From contig NZ_MUKN01000044.1 in NCBI RefSeq assembly GCF_001995175.1, positions 1-32,734 on the forward strand: a stretch of 32,734 nucleotides of DNA, in the 5' to 3' direction. The DNA is from Rathayibacter rhapontici. Its GTDB lineage: Bacteria; Actinomycetota; Actinomycetes; Actinomycetales; Microbacteriaceae. Below the pieces are notes generated by a model. That model was not told the origin of the DNA, searched no databases, and was given only the letters and a program-made list of their open reading frames with translations. The position numbers and the translations under genes are program-made. Of the stretch, positions 14,249-22,270 are shown in pieces. Positions within the stretch are counted from its first letter, which is position 1; every line of letters starts with the position of its first letter.

Positions 14249-16657
14249 ATGTCGGGGGCAGGCGGGACCAGGGTCGTCAAGTCGATTGGAGGCGCCGTCG
14301 GCGGGCTCATCGGGGTGGTCGCGATGAGCGTCATCGCGGGGATCCTCGTGGCCGCGTCGATCACTCCGGCGATCGCACTCGGCGGCATGGCCGCGAACAA
14401 CGGCGTGCAGATGTTCGACAACCTCCCCGAGTACCTCGAGATCGGCACTCTCGCCGAGAAGAGCAACATCTACGCGAAGGACGCGAGCGGCGCCGACGTC
14501 CTGCTCGCCTCCTTCTACGCACAGAACCGCGTCGAGGTCGGCTGGGACGACATCTCCCCCTTCGTCAAGGACGCCGTCGTCGCCTCCGAGGATCCGCGCT
14601 TCTACGAGCACGGCGGCATCGACCTCCTCGGCACCGTGCGCGCCGCGGCGACGACCGCGATGGGCGGCCGCGTGCAGGGCGGCTCCTCGATCACCCAGCA
14701 GTACGTGAAGAACGTCCTGGTGCAGAAGGCCGAGGCCCTCTCCGACCCGATCGAGCGCGACGCCGCCTACCGGGAGGCGACCGAGACGACTCCGGAGCGC
14801 AAGGTCGCCGAGATGCGCCTCGCGATCGGCCTCGAGAAGGAGTACCCGAAGAACGACATCCTGCTCGGCTACCTCAACATCGCGCTGTTCGGAGGAACGG
14901 TCTACGGAATCGAGGCCGCCGCGAACTACTACTTCGGCACGAGCGCCCGCGACCTCACGCTGGCGCAGTCGGCCGCGCTGATCGCCATCGTCAACAACCC
15001 CGAGAAGTTCCGCTTCGACCGTCCCGACGACCCGGCCAACCTCGCCGTCGAGGGCTACCCCGAGACCCTGAACCGGCGCAACTACATCCTCACGCAGATG
15101 AACGCGGAGTCGAAGGTCACGCCGGAGCAGATCGCCGAGGCCGCGGGCACGCCCATCGCACCGGTCGTCACCGAGCCCAGCACCGGCTGCCAGACCGCCG
15201 GCATCGCCGCGTTCTTCTGCGACTACGTCACCTGGGTCATCAAGAACGACGACGCGTTCGGAGCGAGCCGGGACGAGCGCGACGCGACCTTCAAGCGCGG
15301 CGGGTACCAGATCTACACGACCCTCGACAGCGAGCTCCAGCAGGCCGCCGTCTCGGCGACCGACGCCTGGGTGCCGAAGTCGATGGGGTCGATCAACATC
15401 GGCAGCTCGAGCGTCTCGGTGGAGGTGGGCACGGGTCGCATCCTCGCCATGACGCAGAACAAGGACTACTCGAACGACCCCGACGTCGCCGGGCCGAACT
15501 ACACGAGCGTCAACTACAGCACCGACTTCGGCTACGGCGGCTCGTCCGGATTCCAGGTGGGATCGACCTACAAGGTCTTCACCCTCGCGGAGTGGCTGCA
15601 GGAGGGGCGCTCGCTCGGCGAGAGCGTCGACGGGGTGCGCCGCGCGTACACGACCTTCCGCGACAGCTGCGAGCCCGACGGCGTCTACTACGGCCCCTCC
15701 TGGGACCCCAAGAACGACGAGGGCGGCAACGGCGGCGTCTACTCCGTCCTCGACGCGACGAAGGGCTCGATCAACACGGGCTTCGCCGCGATGGCTCAGC
15801 AGCTCGACCTCTGCGGGATCCGCAACACCGCCCTGGCGATGGGGGTGCACCGCGCGGACGGCACGGAGCTGCAGAAGTACGCGCCCACGATCCTCGGCAC
15901 CAACGAGATCGCGCCGCTGACCATGGCGACCGCCTTCGCGGGCTTCGCCAACAAGGGCACCGTCTGCACCCCGATCGCGATCGACCGCATCGTCGACCGC
16001 TCGGGAGCGGACGTCGCTCCGCCCGCCTCGGAGTGCACGCAGGGCATGTCGGAGGCGGTCGCGGCCACGGCCGACTACGCCCTGCAGCAGGTCATGACCG
16101 GAGGAACGGGGCGCGCGTCCGCGACCGGCACCGGCGTGCCGCACATCGGCAAGACGGGCACCACGGACAACGCCGTGCACACCTGGATGGTCGGCGCGAG
16201 CACCGAGGTCGCCACGGCGACCTGGGTCGGCAACGTCGTCGGCAAGACCTCCATGCGCGGGCTGCGCCTGAACGGCGTGAACGCGGGCCAGGTCCGTCAC
16301 CGCATCTGGCCGCGGATCATGAGCGTCGCCGATGCGAAGTACGGCGGCTCGGCGTTCCCCTCGCCGCAGCGCTCCCTCGTGGACGCGCCCCAGGAGGCCG
16401 TGCCCGAGGTGACCGGGCAGAGCTCCGCGGCCGCCTCCGAGCGCCTGCGCCAACTCGGCTTCCGCGTGAGCGTCGACCCGGTCCGCGTGCCCTCCGACCG
16501 CCCCGAGGGCACCGTCGCCCGGACGAACCCGCCGGCCGGCTCGCGCATCGCCCGCGGGAGCGCCGTGGTGCTCCAGGTGAGCGCCGGGCCGGTGACGCCG
16601 CCGCCCTCGCCCGCGGCTCCGCCGTCCCACGCCGCCGCACCGCCCGCCGCGGGCTGA
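14249..16657 (+). CDS. Bifunctional class A penicillin-binding protein with PASTA domain (PonA2-type)
   Basis: An 802-residue membrane-anchored peptidoglycan synthase. One N-terminal membrane helix (about 12-45) precedes the glycosyltransferase domain, with motifs EDPRFYEHGGID (catalytic Glu near 113), GGSSITQQYVKN and RKVAEMRLAI. The transpeptidase domain carries STYK (Ser near 439), a later SIN motif and KTG (Lys near 635). A single PASTA domain (about 715-780; VPEVTGQSSAAASERL, then GTVARTNPPAG) and a Pro/Ala tail close the protein. All catalytic motifs are intact. The metallophosphoesterase follows 82 bp downstream, the same pair as mycobacterial Rv3682-Rv3683. Confidence 0.95.
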   Translation: MSGAGGTRVVKSIGGAVGGLIGVVAMSVIAGILVAASITPAIALGGMAANNGVQMFDNLPEYLEIGTLAEKSNIYAKDASGADVLLASFYAQNRVEVGWDDISPFVKDAVVASEDPRFYEHGGIDLLGTVRAAATTAMGGRVQGGSSITQQYVKNVLVQKAEALSDPIERDAAYREATETTPERKVAEMRLAIGLEKEYPKNDILLGYLNIALFGGTVYGIEAAANYYFGTSARDLTLAQSAALIAIVNNPEKFRFDRPDDPANLAVEGYPETLNRRNYILTQMNAESKVTPEQIAEAAGTPIAPVVTEPSTGCQTAGIAAFFCDYVTWVIKNDDAFGASRDERDATFKRGGYQIYTTLDSELQQAAVSATDAWVPKSMGSINIGSSSVSVEVGTGRILAMTQNKDYSNDPDVAGPNYTSVNYSTDFGYGGSSGFQVGSTYKVFTLAEWLQEGRSLGESVDGVRRAYTTFRDSCEPDGVYYGPSWDPKNDEGGNGGVYSVLDATKGSINTGFAAMAQQLDLCGIRNTALAMGVHRADGTELQKYAPTILGTNEIAPLTMATAFAGFANKGTVCTPIAIDRIVDRSGADVAPPASECTQGMSEAVAATADYALQQVMTGGTGRASATGTGVPHIGKTGTTDNAVHTWMVGASTEVATATWVGNVVGKTSMRGLRLNGVNAGQVRHRIWPRIMSVADAKYGGSAFPSPQRSLVDAPQEAVPEVTGQSSAAASERLRQLGFRVSVDPVRVPSDRPEGTVARTNPPAGSRIARGSAVVLQVSAGPVTPPPSPAAPPSHAAAPPAAG

Positions 16658-16739
16658 ACCGCACTCACCGGGCGCCCGGCGCCGTCGTGCAGAATGAACG
16701 CGGTCGTGCCTCGCGACCTCACCCTCGGGAGAAGGACAC

Positions 16740-17681
16740 ATGACCGGACGCAGCCGACGCCCCCTGACCACCGCTCTCGCGACGGCCGCCCTCGCCGGCA
16801 CCGCCGCCGGTGTGTGGGGCATCGGCATCGAGCGGACCCTGTTCACGGTCCGCCGGATCAGCGTCCCCGTCCTGCCGCAGGGATCGGCGCCGCTGCGGAT
16901 CCTGCACCTCTCGGACCTGCACATGGCCCCGTGGCAGTCGAAGAAGCAGGAGTGGCTGCGCTCGCTCGCCTCCCTCTCCCCCGACCTGATCGTCGACACC
17001 GGCGACAACCTGGGCCACCGCGACGGAGTGCTCGGCATCCGCCGCGCGCTCGAGCCGTTCGCGGGCGTCCCCGGCGTGTTCGTCCACGGCTCGAACGACT
17101 ACTTCGGCCCCCGGGTCAAGAACCCGCTGCGCTACTTCCGCGGACCGTCGGAGAACCCGCGTCCCGACCAGGGCGGTCTCGACACGGAAGCGCTCACGGG
17201 CTACTTCACCGACGACCTCGGCTGGACCGACCTCAACAACACCGCGACCTCGATCGAGGTGGGCGGAACCCGGATCGAGTTCTTCGGGGTCGACGACCCC
17301 CACATCTCCCGCGATCGGATCGACCTGGTGGCGGGCGCCGTCGACGAGCTCCGCGCGGCGGCCGACGGTCCGGCCGATGTGAGCATCGGAGTGGCGCACG
17401 CGCCCTACCAGCGCGTGCTCGACGACTTCGTCGCGCGCGGCGCCGAGCTGATCCTCGCCGGGCACACCCACGGCGGGCAGGTCTGCGTGCCGGGCTTCGG
17501 CGCCCTCGTCACCAACTGCGACATCCCCCGCGACAAGGTGGCCGGATTCACGACCTGGGACAACGGGCTGCGCAGCTCGTACCTCAACGTCTCCGCGGGC
17601 GTCGGCACCTCGATCTACGCGCCGGTGCGCTTCGCCTGCCGCCCCGAGGTGACGCTCGTGACCCTCGAGCCGGCGAGCTGA
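16740..17681 (+). CDS. Membrane-anchored metallophosphoesterase (Rv3683-like)
   Basis: A 313-residue calcineurin-like phosphoesterase with an N-terminal hydrophobic segment (about residues 8-30) that likely anchors it facing outward. The metal motifs occur in order: DLH (59-61), GDN (88-90), GSND (the GNHD equivalent, about 115-118), then AH near 215 and GHTHGGQ near 240. The full two-metal site is therefore present. Homologues of this type hydrolyse cell-envelope lipid or nucleotide phosphodiesters, but the substrate here cannot be read. The ATG follows AAGGA at a good distance. It lies just after the PBP gene and probably works in envelope maintenance. Confidence 0.9.
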   Translation: MTGRSRRPLTTALATAALAGTAAGVWGIGIERTLFTVRRISVPVLPQGSAPLRILHLSDLHMAPWQSKKQEWLRSLASLSPDLIVDTGDNLGHRDGVLGIRRALEPFAGVPGVFVHGSNDYFGPRVKNPLRYFRGPSENPRPDQGGLDTEALTGYFTDDLGWTDLNNTATSIEVGGTRIEFFGVDDPHISRDRIDLVAGAVDELRAAADGPADVSIGVAHAPYQRVLDDFVARGAELILAGHTHGGQVCVPGFGALVTNCDIPRDKVAGFTTWDNGLRSSYLNVSAGVGTSIYAPVRFACRPEVTLVTLEPAS

Positions 17682-17701
17682 GCCGGAGCTCGTCGGGGCC
17701 G

Positions 17702-17731
17702 TTCTTCCGGCTCGTGAATATCGGCTATCAT
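17702..17731 (+). promoter_or_regulatory. Putative promoter of tRNA-Pro
   Basis: TTCTTC (17702-17707) and TATCAT (17726-17731) are separated by 18 bp in an AT-richer patch and lie 39 bp upstream of the tRNA. This is the only plausible pair between the phosphoesterase stop and the tRNA. Confidence 0.5.
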
Positions 17732-17770
17732 TGACGAGGTTCGCCCGCGAGAGCGGTGCGAGCACTCCAC

Positions 17771-17844
17771 CGGGGTGTGGCGCAGCTTGGTAGCGCGCCT
17801 CGTTCGGGACGAGGAGGTCGTGGGTTCGAATCCCGCTACCCCGA
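17771..17844 (+). tRNA. tRNA-Pro (anticodon CGG)
   Basis: A 74-nt cloverleaf: acceptor stem CGGGGTG paired to TACCCCG (one G-U pair at position 7), anticodon stem CCTCG/CGAGG with loop TTCGGGA, T loop TTCGAAT and discriminator A. Anticodon CGG reads CCG. CCA is not encoded. Confidence 0.95.
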
Positions 17845-17853
17845 CCGGTGAGG

Positions 17854-17894
17854 AGCCCGGCCAGGATCGATGATCCGGGCCGGGCTTCGTCGTT
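17854..17894 (+). terminator. Intrinsic terminator of tRNA-Pro
   Basis: AGCCCGGCC (17854-17862) pairs with GGCCGGGCT (17878-17886). The inner GGATC/GATCC stem continues the helix past one mismatch, and TTCGTCGTT follows as a T-rich tail. It lies 9 bp after the tRNA 3' end. Confidence 0.8.
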
Positions 17895-18044
17895 CCCGGG
17901 GTCGTCCCGCGGTCCTCGTCCGGCCGCCGCGTGCGCGCCGCACAGGCGCCGTTCCGCGCTCGGGCACCGCTCTCCGAGGAACGCCGAGCAGACTGGGACC
18001 TCCCCGTCCACCGCCGCAGGCACCGTCCCCGCAGGAGGAGCACC

Positions 18045-18524
18045 ATGAGCCGGTCGCTCACCCGCCTCACCCTCGCCGTCGGCGCCCCCTACCTGGCGGC
18101 GCTGGCTCTCGTGGCGTTCTGGCCCGTCCCGGTCGACTCGGGCGTGCGACGCCTCCTCGACCGGCTGCTGGCCGCCCTCGCTCGTCACGGCCTCGGAGTG
18201 ATCGACTACGACCTGATCGAGCGCGCGGCGAACGTCGCGCTGTTCGTCCCCCTGGGCGTCCTCCTCGCCCTGCACCTCCGGGCCCGTTGGGCCTGGCTCG
18301 CCGTCGTGGTCGGAGCGACGACGAGCGCCGTCATCGAGACGGGGCAGCTGCTGTTCCTCTCGGACCGCTTCGCCACCACCGACGACGTCGTGATGAACAC
18401 TCTCGGAGCGGCGATCGGCACCGTGCTCGGCGCCGTCGTGCGCGCGGTGCTGCAGCACCGTGAGCGCCTCGCGCGGCGGGAGGACGATCTGCTCGTCCGC
18501 GCTCCGGTCGCCGGCCGCGCCTGA
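18045..18524 (+). CDS. VanZ-like membrane protein
   Basis: A 159-residue integral membrane protein with four predicted helices (about residues 8-25, 58-78, 83-105 and 125-145). It contains the VanZ-family pattern of NVALFVPLG in the second helix, E-TGQL in the third and TTDDVVMNTLGAAIG before the last. VanZ confers low-level teicoplanin resistance, but most chromosomal relatives have no known role. The ATG at 18045 is preceded by a strong AGGAGG-type site four to five bases upstream. It stands alone between the tRNA terminator and the convergent UDP-glucose dehydrogenase gene. I make no claim of antibiotic resistance. Confidence 0.85.
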   Translation: MSRSLTRLTLAVGAPYLAALALVAFWPVPVDSGVRRLLDRLLAALARHGLGVIDYDLIERAANVALFVPLGVLLALHLRARWAWLAVVVGATTSAVIETGQLLFLSDRFATTDDVVMNTLGAAIGTVLGAVVRAVLQHRERLARREDDLLVRAPVAGRA

Positions 18525-18554
18525 GGGGGCCCGCGTTCGGGGCACGGACGACGA

Positions 18555-18614
18555 CGCCGGAGGGCGGAGGCCGGTCCGACGCCGTGGCGTCGTCCGTCCT
18601 CCGCGCCTCCGGCG
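18555..18614. terminator. Nested hairpin between convergent genes
   Basis: An outer stem pairs CGCCGGAGG (18555-18563) with CCTCCGGCG (18606-18614) and is extended inward by CGGAGG/CCTCCG. Inside the loop a second perfect hairpin GACGCC-GT-GGCGTC occupies 18578-18591. It fills the 111-bp gap between the VanZ-like and ugd stop codons and probably ends both transcripts. No T-run. Confidence 0.5.
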
Positions 18615-18635
18615 CCGGTCGAGGGTGGTCGCGGG

Positions 18636-19940
18636 TCAGCGGCCCAGGCCGCGGTACTCCCAGCCCGCTGCACGCCAGTCGGCGGGGACGAGGCAGTTGC
18701 GCCCGTCGACGACGAAGCGGTTCGAGACCAGCTCGCCCGCGACGGCGGGGTCGATCGCGCGGAACTGCTTCCACTCGGTGACGACGACCACGGCGTCGGC
18801 TCCGCGCAGGGCCTCGTCGACGTCGGTCGTGTAGGTGATGTCCGGGTACTTGCGACGGGCGTTCTCGATCGCCTCGGGGTCGGTCGCGACGACCTCCGCA
18901 CCGAGCTCGTGGAACCGGCCCGCGACGTCGAGCGACGGCGAGTCGCGCGTGTCGTCGGACTCCGGCTTGAAGGCGAGGCCGAGGACGGCGATCTTCTTCC
19001 CCTCGACCGAGCCGCCGAGTCCCTCGACGACCAGGTCGACGACGCGCTGACGGCGGCGGAGGTTGATCGCGTCCACCTCGCGGAGGAACGCCACCGACTC
19101 GCCGACGCCGAGCTCGTCCGCCCGGGCGGAGAAGGCGCGGATGTCCTTGGGCAGGCAGCCGCCGCCGAAGCCGATGCCGGCGTTGAGGAAGCGACGGCCG
19201 ATGCGGACGTCGTAGCCGATGGCGTCGGCGAGCTGCGTCACGTCCGCTCCGGTCACCTCGGCGATCTCGGCGATCGCGTTGATGAACGAGATCTTGGTCG
19301 CGAGGAACGCGTTGGCCGAGACCTTGACGAGCTCCGCGGTCGCGTAGTCGGTGACGACGAGCGGGGTGCCGGCCGAGAGGGCGGTCGCGTACACCTCGTC
19401 GAGCGTGCTCTTCGCGGCCTCGCCGGCCTCGCCCGAGGGCACGCCGTAGACGAGGCGGTCGGGGCGGATGGTGTCCTCGACGGCGAAGCCCTCGCGGAGG
19501 AACTCGGGGTTCCACACCAGCGAAGCACCGGTCGGGGCGATCATCTCGGCGAGGCGGGCCGCGGTGCCGACGGGGACCGTCGACTTGCCGACGACGAGCG
19601 AGTCTGCGGTGAGGTAGGGCAGGAGGCCCTCGATCGCCGAGTCGACGAAGCGCATGTCGGCGGCGTTGGAGCCGGCCTTCTGCGGGGTGCCGACGGCGAC
19701 GAAGTGCACGGCCGCACCGGCGGCGTCGGCCGTGTCCGTCGAGAAGCGGAGACGACCCGACGCCACTCCCGAGGACAGGAGCTCGGGCAGGCCGGGCTCG
19801 AAGAAGGGGGCGGAGCCGGCAGCCAGGGCGTCGATCTTCGCCTGGTCCACGTCGATGCCGATCACGTCGTGGCCGAGCTCGGCCATCGCGGCGGCGTGGA
19901 CGGCACCGAGGTAGCCGCAACCAATGACAGAAAGCTTCAC
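18636..19940 (-). CDS. ugd: UDP-glucose 6-dehydrogenase
   Basis: Oxidises UDP-glucose to UDP-glucuronate with two NAD+, supplying an acidic sugar for the exopolysaccharide. 434 residues: an N-terminal Rossmann domain (GCGYLG, 7-12), then catalytic features STVPVGT (120-126), NPEFLREG (144-151), Lys206 in AELVKVSANAF and the nucleophile Cys262 in GFGGGCLPKD. A C-terminal UDP-binding domain contains GLAFKPESDDTRDS. Everything needed for catalysis is present. The GTG start has GGAG seven bases upstream. It is the last gene of the EPS operon, 106 bp after the tyrosine phosphatase; UDP-glucose dehydrogenases are classic targets of BY-kinases, and the kinase is in the same operon. A related UDP-sugar dehydrogenase specificity is possible. 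Confidence 0.93.
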   Translation of the reverse strand: MKLSVIGCGYLGAVHAAAMAELGHDVIGIDVDQAKIDALAAGSAPFFEPGLPELLSSGVASGRLRFSTDTADAAGAAVHFVAVGTPQKAGSNAADMRFVDSAIEGLLPYLTADSLVVGKSTVPVGTAARLAEMIAPTGASLVWNPEFLREGFAVEDTIRPDRLVYGVPSGEAGEAAKSTLDEVYATALSAGTPLVVTDYATAELVKVSANAFLATKISFINAIAEIAEVTGADVTQLADAIGYDVRIGRRFLNAGIGFGGGCLPKDIRAFSARADELGVGESVAFLREVDAINLRRRQRVVDLVVEGLGGSVEGKKIAVLGLAFKPESDDTRDSPSLDVAGRFHELGAEVVATDPEAIENARRKYPDITYTTDVDEALRGADAVVVVTEWKQFRAIDPAVAGELVSNRFVVDGRNCLVPADWRAAGWEYRGLGR

Positions 19941-20046
19941 AGGGGTCTCCGAATCGTGGACGGGTGGGTGTCGCGTCGGCGACGGCGGGTGGAGGGGTTC
20001 CGGCGATCAACGACTCAGGAAGCGTTCTCTCGCCGCGCCAATGCTC

Positions 20047-20700
20047 TCAGATCGCGGGAGATGTCGGAGACGGCAGCGGAGATCTGTCGGCGACGCGGGT
20101 GTGCGTCGCCTCGCTGCGGCCGATCGGGTCGTCGATGTCGTCCCCCGCCGCTCCCCGGGGAGCACGCCCGCGGTTCGCTGCGGCGAGGCGCACGACGCCG
20201 CGGAGCCGGGCAGCCGGGTCCTCCACCGCGGGGAGCGGGACCTCGGCGATGACGAAGGGCAGCACCCGCGCGAATTCGAGCAGTGTGAAGCCGCGGAGCA
20301 GGATCGAGGGGAAGCTCCGCGCCGCGTCCACGAGGTGGTCGCGCGTCATCGTGAGCATCACGTCGGCCTCGGCCACCAGACGCTCGGAGAGCCGGGCACT
20401 GGAGTGACCGCTCGGGTCACCGCCGTGGACCGCGCTCAGCCGGGCGGAGGTCGGGTCCATCCGGTACCCGTCGCGGGTCTGCACGCCGGCGCTGCGGAGG
20501 GAGAAGAGCGGGCCGCCCGCTGGGGACGTCACCCCGCCCAGCTCGTGCCGCAGCAGCTGCTCGGCCATCGGCGACCGGCAGATGTTGCCGGTGCAGACCG
20601 ACAGGACCGTGAACACCGGAGAGCCCGACGCGGACACCGCGTCGGACGGGAGCCTGCCTCGGCGGCTCCGACGGGATCCGTCGTCTCCGGGGAACGTCAT
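20047..20700 (-). CDS. Low-molecular-weight protein-tyrosine phosphatase
   Basis: A 217-residue phosphatase, longer than classic LMW-PTPs (about 150), with a polar N-terminal extension (1-27) and a basic C-terminal tail. The P-loop CTGNICRSP holds the C-x5-R site (Cys36, Arg42). The acidic partner is probably Asp161 in VEDPAARL, which replaces the usual DPYY-type motif, so the general-acid assignment is less certain. It most likely dephosphorylates the BY-kinase encoded 10 bp upstream, the standard Wzb/Wzc-type pairing. The ATG at 20698-20700 has only a GGGGCGG in front. Arsenate reductase activity is an alternative given to similar proteins but does not fit this operon. Confidence 0.88.
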   Translation of the reverse strand: MTFPGDDGSRRSRRGRLPSDAVSASGSPVFTVLSVCTGNICRSPMAEQLLRHELGGVTSPAGGPLFSLRSAGVQTRDGYRMDPTSARLSAVHGGDPSGHSSARLSERLVAEADVMLTMTRDHLVDAARSFPSILLRGFTLLEFARVLPFVIAEVPLPAVEDPAARLRGVVRLAAANRGRAPRGAAGDDIDDPIGRSEATHTRVADRSPLPSPTSPAI

Positions 20701-20710
20701 GCCGCCCCGA

Positions 20711-22240
20711 TCAGACGGCGCTCGGGGCGGGCTCGCTCGAGGGCTCGGTGCGGGCCCCCGTCTTCTCGGAGCCGTAGTAGCTCGTGTAGTAGTAGCCGTA
20801 GCCCCGGCCGACCTGGCCCCGCGGAGGAACGCGGTTGAGGATGACGCCGAGCGTGTGGCCGCTGACCCGCTCGAGGTTCTGGATCGCCTTGCCCAGCTCG
20901 TCGGTGGTGGTCTTGCCGGCCGAGATCACGACGAGCGCTCCGTCGGTCCGGGCGGTGAGGATCGCGCCGTCCGTGACGGGCAGCAGGGGCGGCGCGTCCA
21001 CGATCACGATGGCCTCGCGGGCGATCTCGTGCAAGAGGATGTCCATCCCGTTGGAGCCGAGGAGCTCGCTCGGGTTCGGCGGGATGGATCCGGCGCCGAG
21101 GATCCAGAGGTTGCCCGAGGGGCCCCACGGCTGGAGGACGTCCTGCAGCTCCGCCTTGCCGATGAGCAGATCGGTGAGGCCGACGCCCGGTACGAGACCG
21201 AAGGACTTGGCGACCGTGGGCTTCCGGAGGTCGCCGTCGACGACGACGGTGCGCTGCCCGGAGGCGGCGAGGGTGACGGCGAGGTTCGCCGTCACGGTGG
21301 ATTTTCCGTCGGAGGGCAGCGGGCTGGTGACGACGATGATCCGCGGGGGGCTGTCGACGTTCATGAACTGCAGGTTCGTCCGCAGCTCGCGCAGCGACTC
21401 GGCGAGCGCGTGCTTGCCGTCGGCCTTCACGTAGTCGGTCGTGTCGGCCTCGGGGATGATGCGGTTCGTCTCGCTGAGGCGCTTGTCGACGGGCAGCGTG
21501 CCGACCACGGGCAGGTCGAAGAGGCGCTCGACCATCTCGGCGGTGCGGATGCGGCGGTCGAGGGTGTTGCGGACGAACGCGTAGACGAGGCCGAGCACGA
21601 GTCCGGCGAGCGCACCGACCGCCAGGACGAGCCGGAGGTTCGGGAACGCGGGCGCACTCGGCAGCGCGGCGTCCTGGATCACCGAGAGGTTCACGGTGTC
21701 GCCCGTGCCCGTCTCGGCGTTGATCTGCTGGATCCGGGTGGCGACCGCCGAGACCCAGGCGTCGGCGAGCTTCTGCGCGCCGTCGGCGGTGGAGGCCTCG
21801 GCGGTGACGCTGAGGACGGGGGCGGCGACCTCGGGCGTGACCGTGATCGCGCTGATCAGCGCGGAGGGGCTGATGTCGAGGCCGAGGTTCTCGATGGCGA
21901 TCTCGGCGACGTCGCGCGAGGAGGCGATCGGGACGTAGGTGGTGAGGCGCGACTTGGCCAGCGCCTCGGCGATCTGCTCGCCGTACAGGTCCTGGCTGCC
22001 GTCCCCGCTGTCGGGCACCGTCACGGTGACGAGGCCCTTGGAGTCGGCCTCGTAGCGCGGCTTCTGCGTCAGGGACCACCCGAAGGCGACCAGGGTTCCG
22101 AGGAGGATCGCTGCGACGATCGGCAACCAGTGATCACGGAGAAGTCGGAGGACGTCCCTAAGTTCCAAGGTGGCAGGTTCCTTCACTGATTCGGAGCGGC
22201 GCACGACCGTCGGAGACGGTGAGCCCTGAGATTGTTGCAC
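20711..22240 (-). CDS. Wzz/BY-type tyrosine kinase for polysaccharide biosynthesis
   Basis: A 509-residue co-polymerase and tyrosine autokinase. The N-terminal chain-length (Wzz) domain lies between two membrane helices (about 38-58 and 204-224). The cytosolic CapB-like domain follows, with Walker A SPLPSDGKST (Lys313), Walker A' VVVDGDLRKP (332-341) and Walker B VIVDAPPLL. The C-terminal tail holds six tyrosines in nine residues (YGYYYTSYY, about 480-489), the autophosphorylation cluster. All features are intact. The start is taken as GTG at 22238-22240. No Shine-Dalgarno is seen, and a second GTG at codon 19 (VKEPATLEL) is a possible start. It controls polymer length and export and is the likely substrate of the phosphatase next to it. 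Confidence 0.93.
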   Translation of the reverse strand: MQQSQGSPSPTVVRRSESVKEPATLELRDVLRLLRDHWLPIVAAILLGTLVAFGWSLTQKPRYEADSKGLVTVTVPDSGDGSQDLYGEQIAEALAKSRLTTYVPIASSRDVAEIAIENLGLDISPSALISAITVTPEVAAPVLSVTAEASTADGAQKLADAWVSAVATRIQQINAETGTGDTVNLSVIQDAALPSAPAFPNLRLVLAVGALAGLVLGLVYAFVRNTLDRRIRTAEMVERLFDLPVVGTLPVDKRLSETNRIIPEADTTDYVKADGKHALAESLRELRTNLQFMNVDSPPRIIVVTSPLPSDGKSTVTANLAVTLAASGQRTVVVDGDLRKPTVAKSFGLVPGVGLTDLLIGKAELQDVLQPWGPSGNLWILGAGSIPPNPSELLGSNGMDILLHEIAREAIVIVDAPPLLPVTDGAILTARTDGALVVISAGKTTTDELGKAIQNLERVSGHTLGVILNRVPPRGQVGRGYGYYYTSYYGSEKTGARTEPSSEPAPSAV

Positions 22241-22270
22241 AGGCGTGTTGTCGGCCTGTTTCGCGGCGCA

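Noticed and set aside
16668-16679. Palindrome CCGGGCGCCCGG after the PBP stop codon
   Set aside because: Short, without loop or T-run, and of a kind expected by chance at this GC content.
13514-17038. A 1174-codon open frame on the minus strand across ridA and the antisense of the PBP and phosphoesterase genes
   Set aside because: Only its last 158 codons (RidA) are real. The rest is antisense to a complete PBP with all catalytic motifs and has low-complexity, Val/Arg/Gly-rich composition typical of GC-driven shadow frames.
18045-18524. Glycopeptide resistance gene (vanZ)
   Set aside because: The protein has the VanZ fold pattern, but no van ligase, dehydrogenase or sensor genes are nearby; a resistance role is unsupported.
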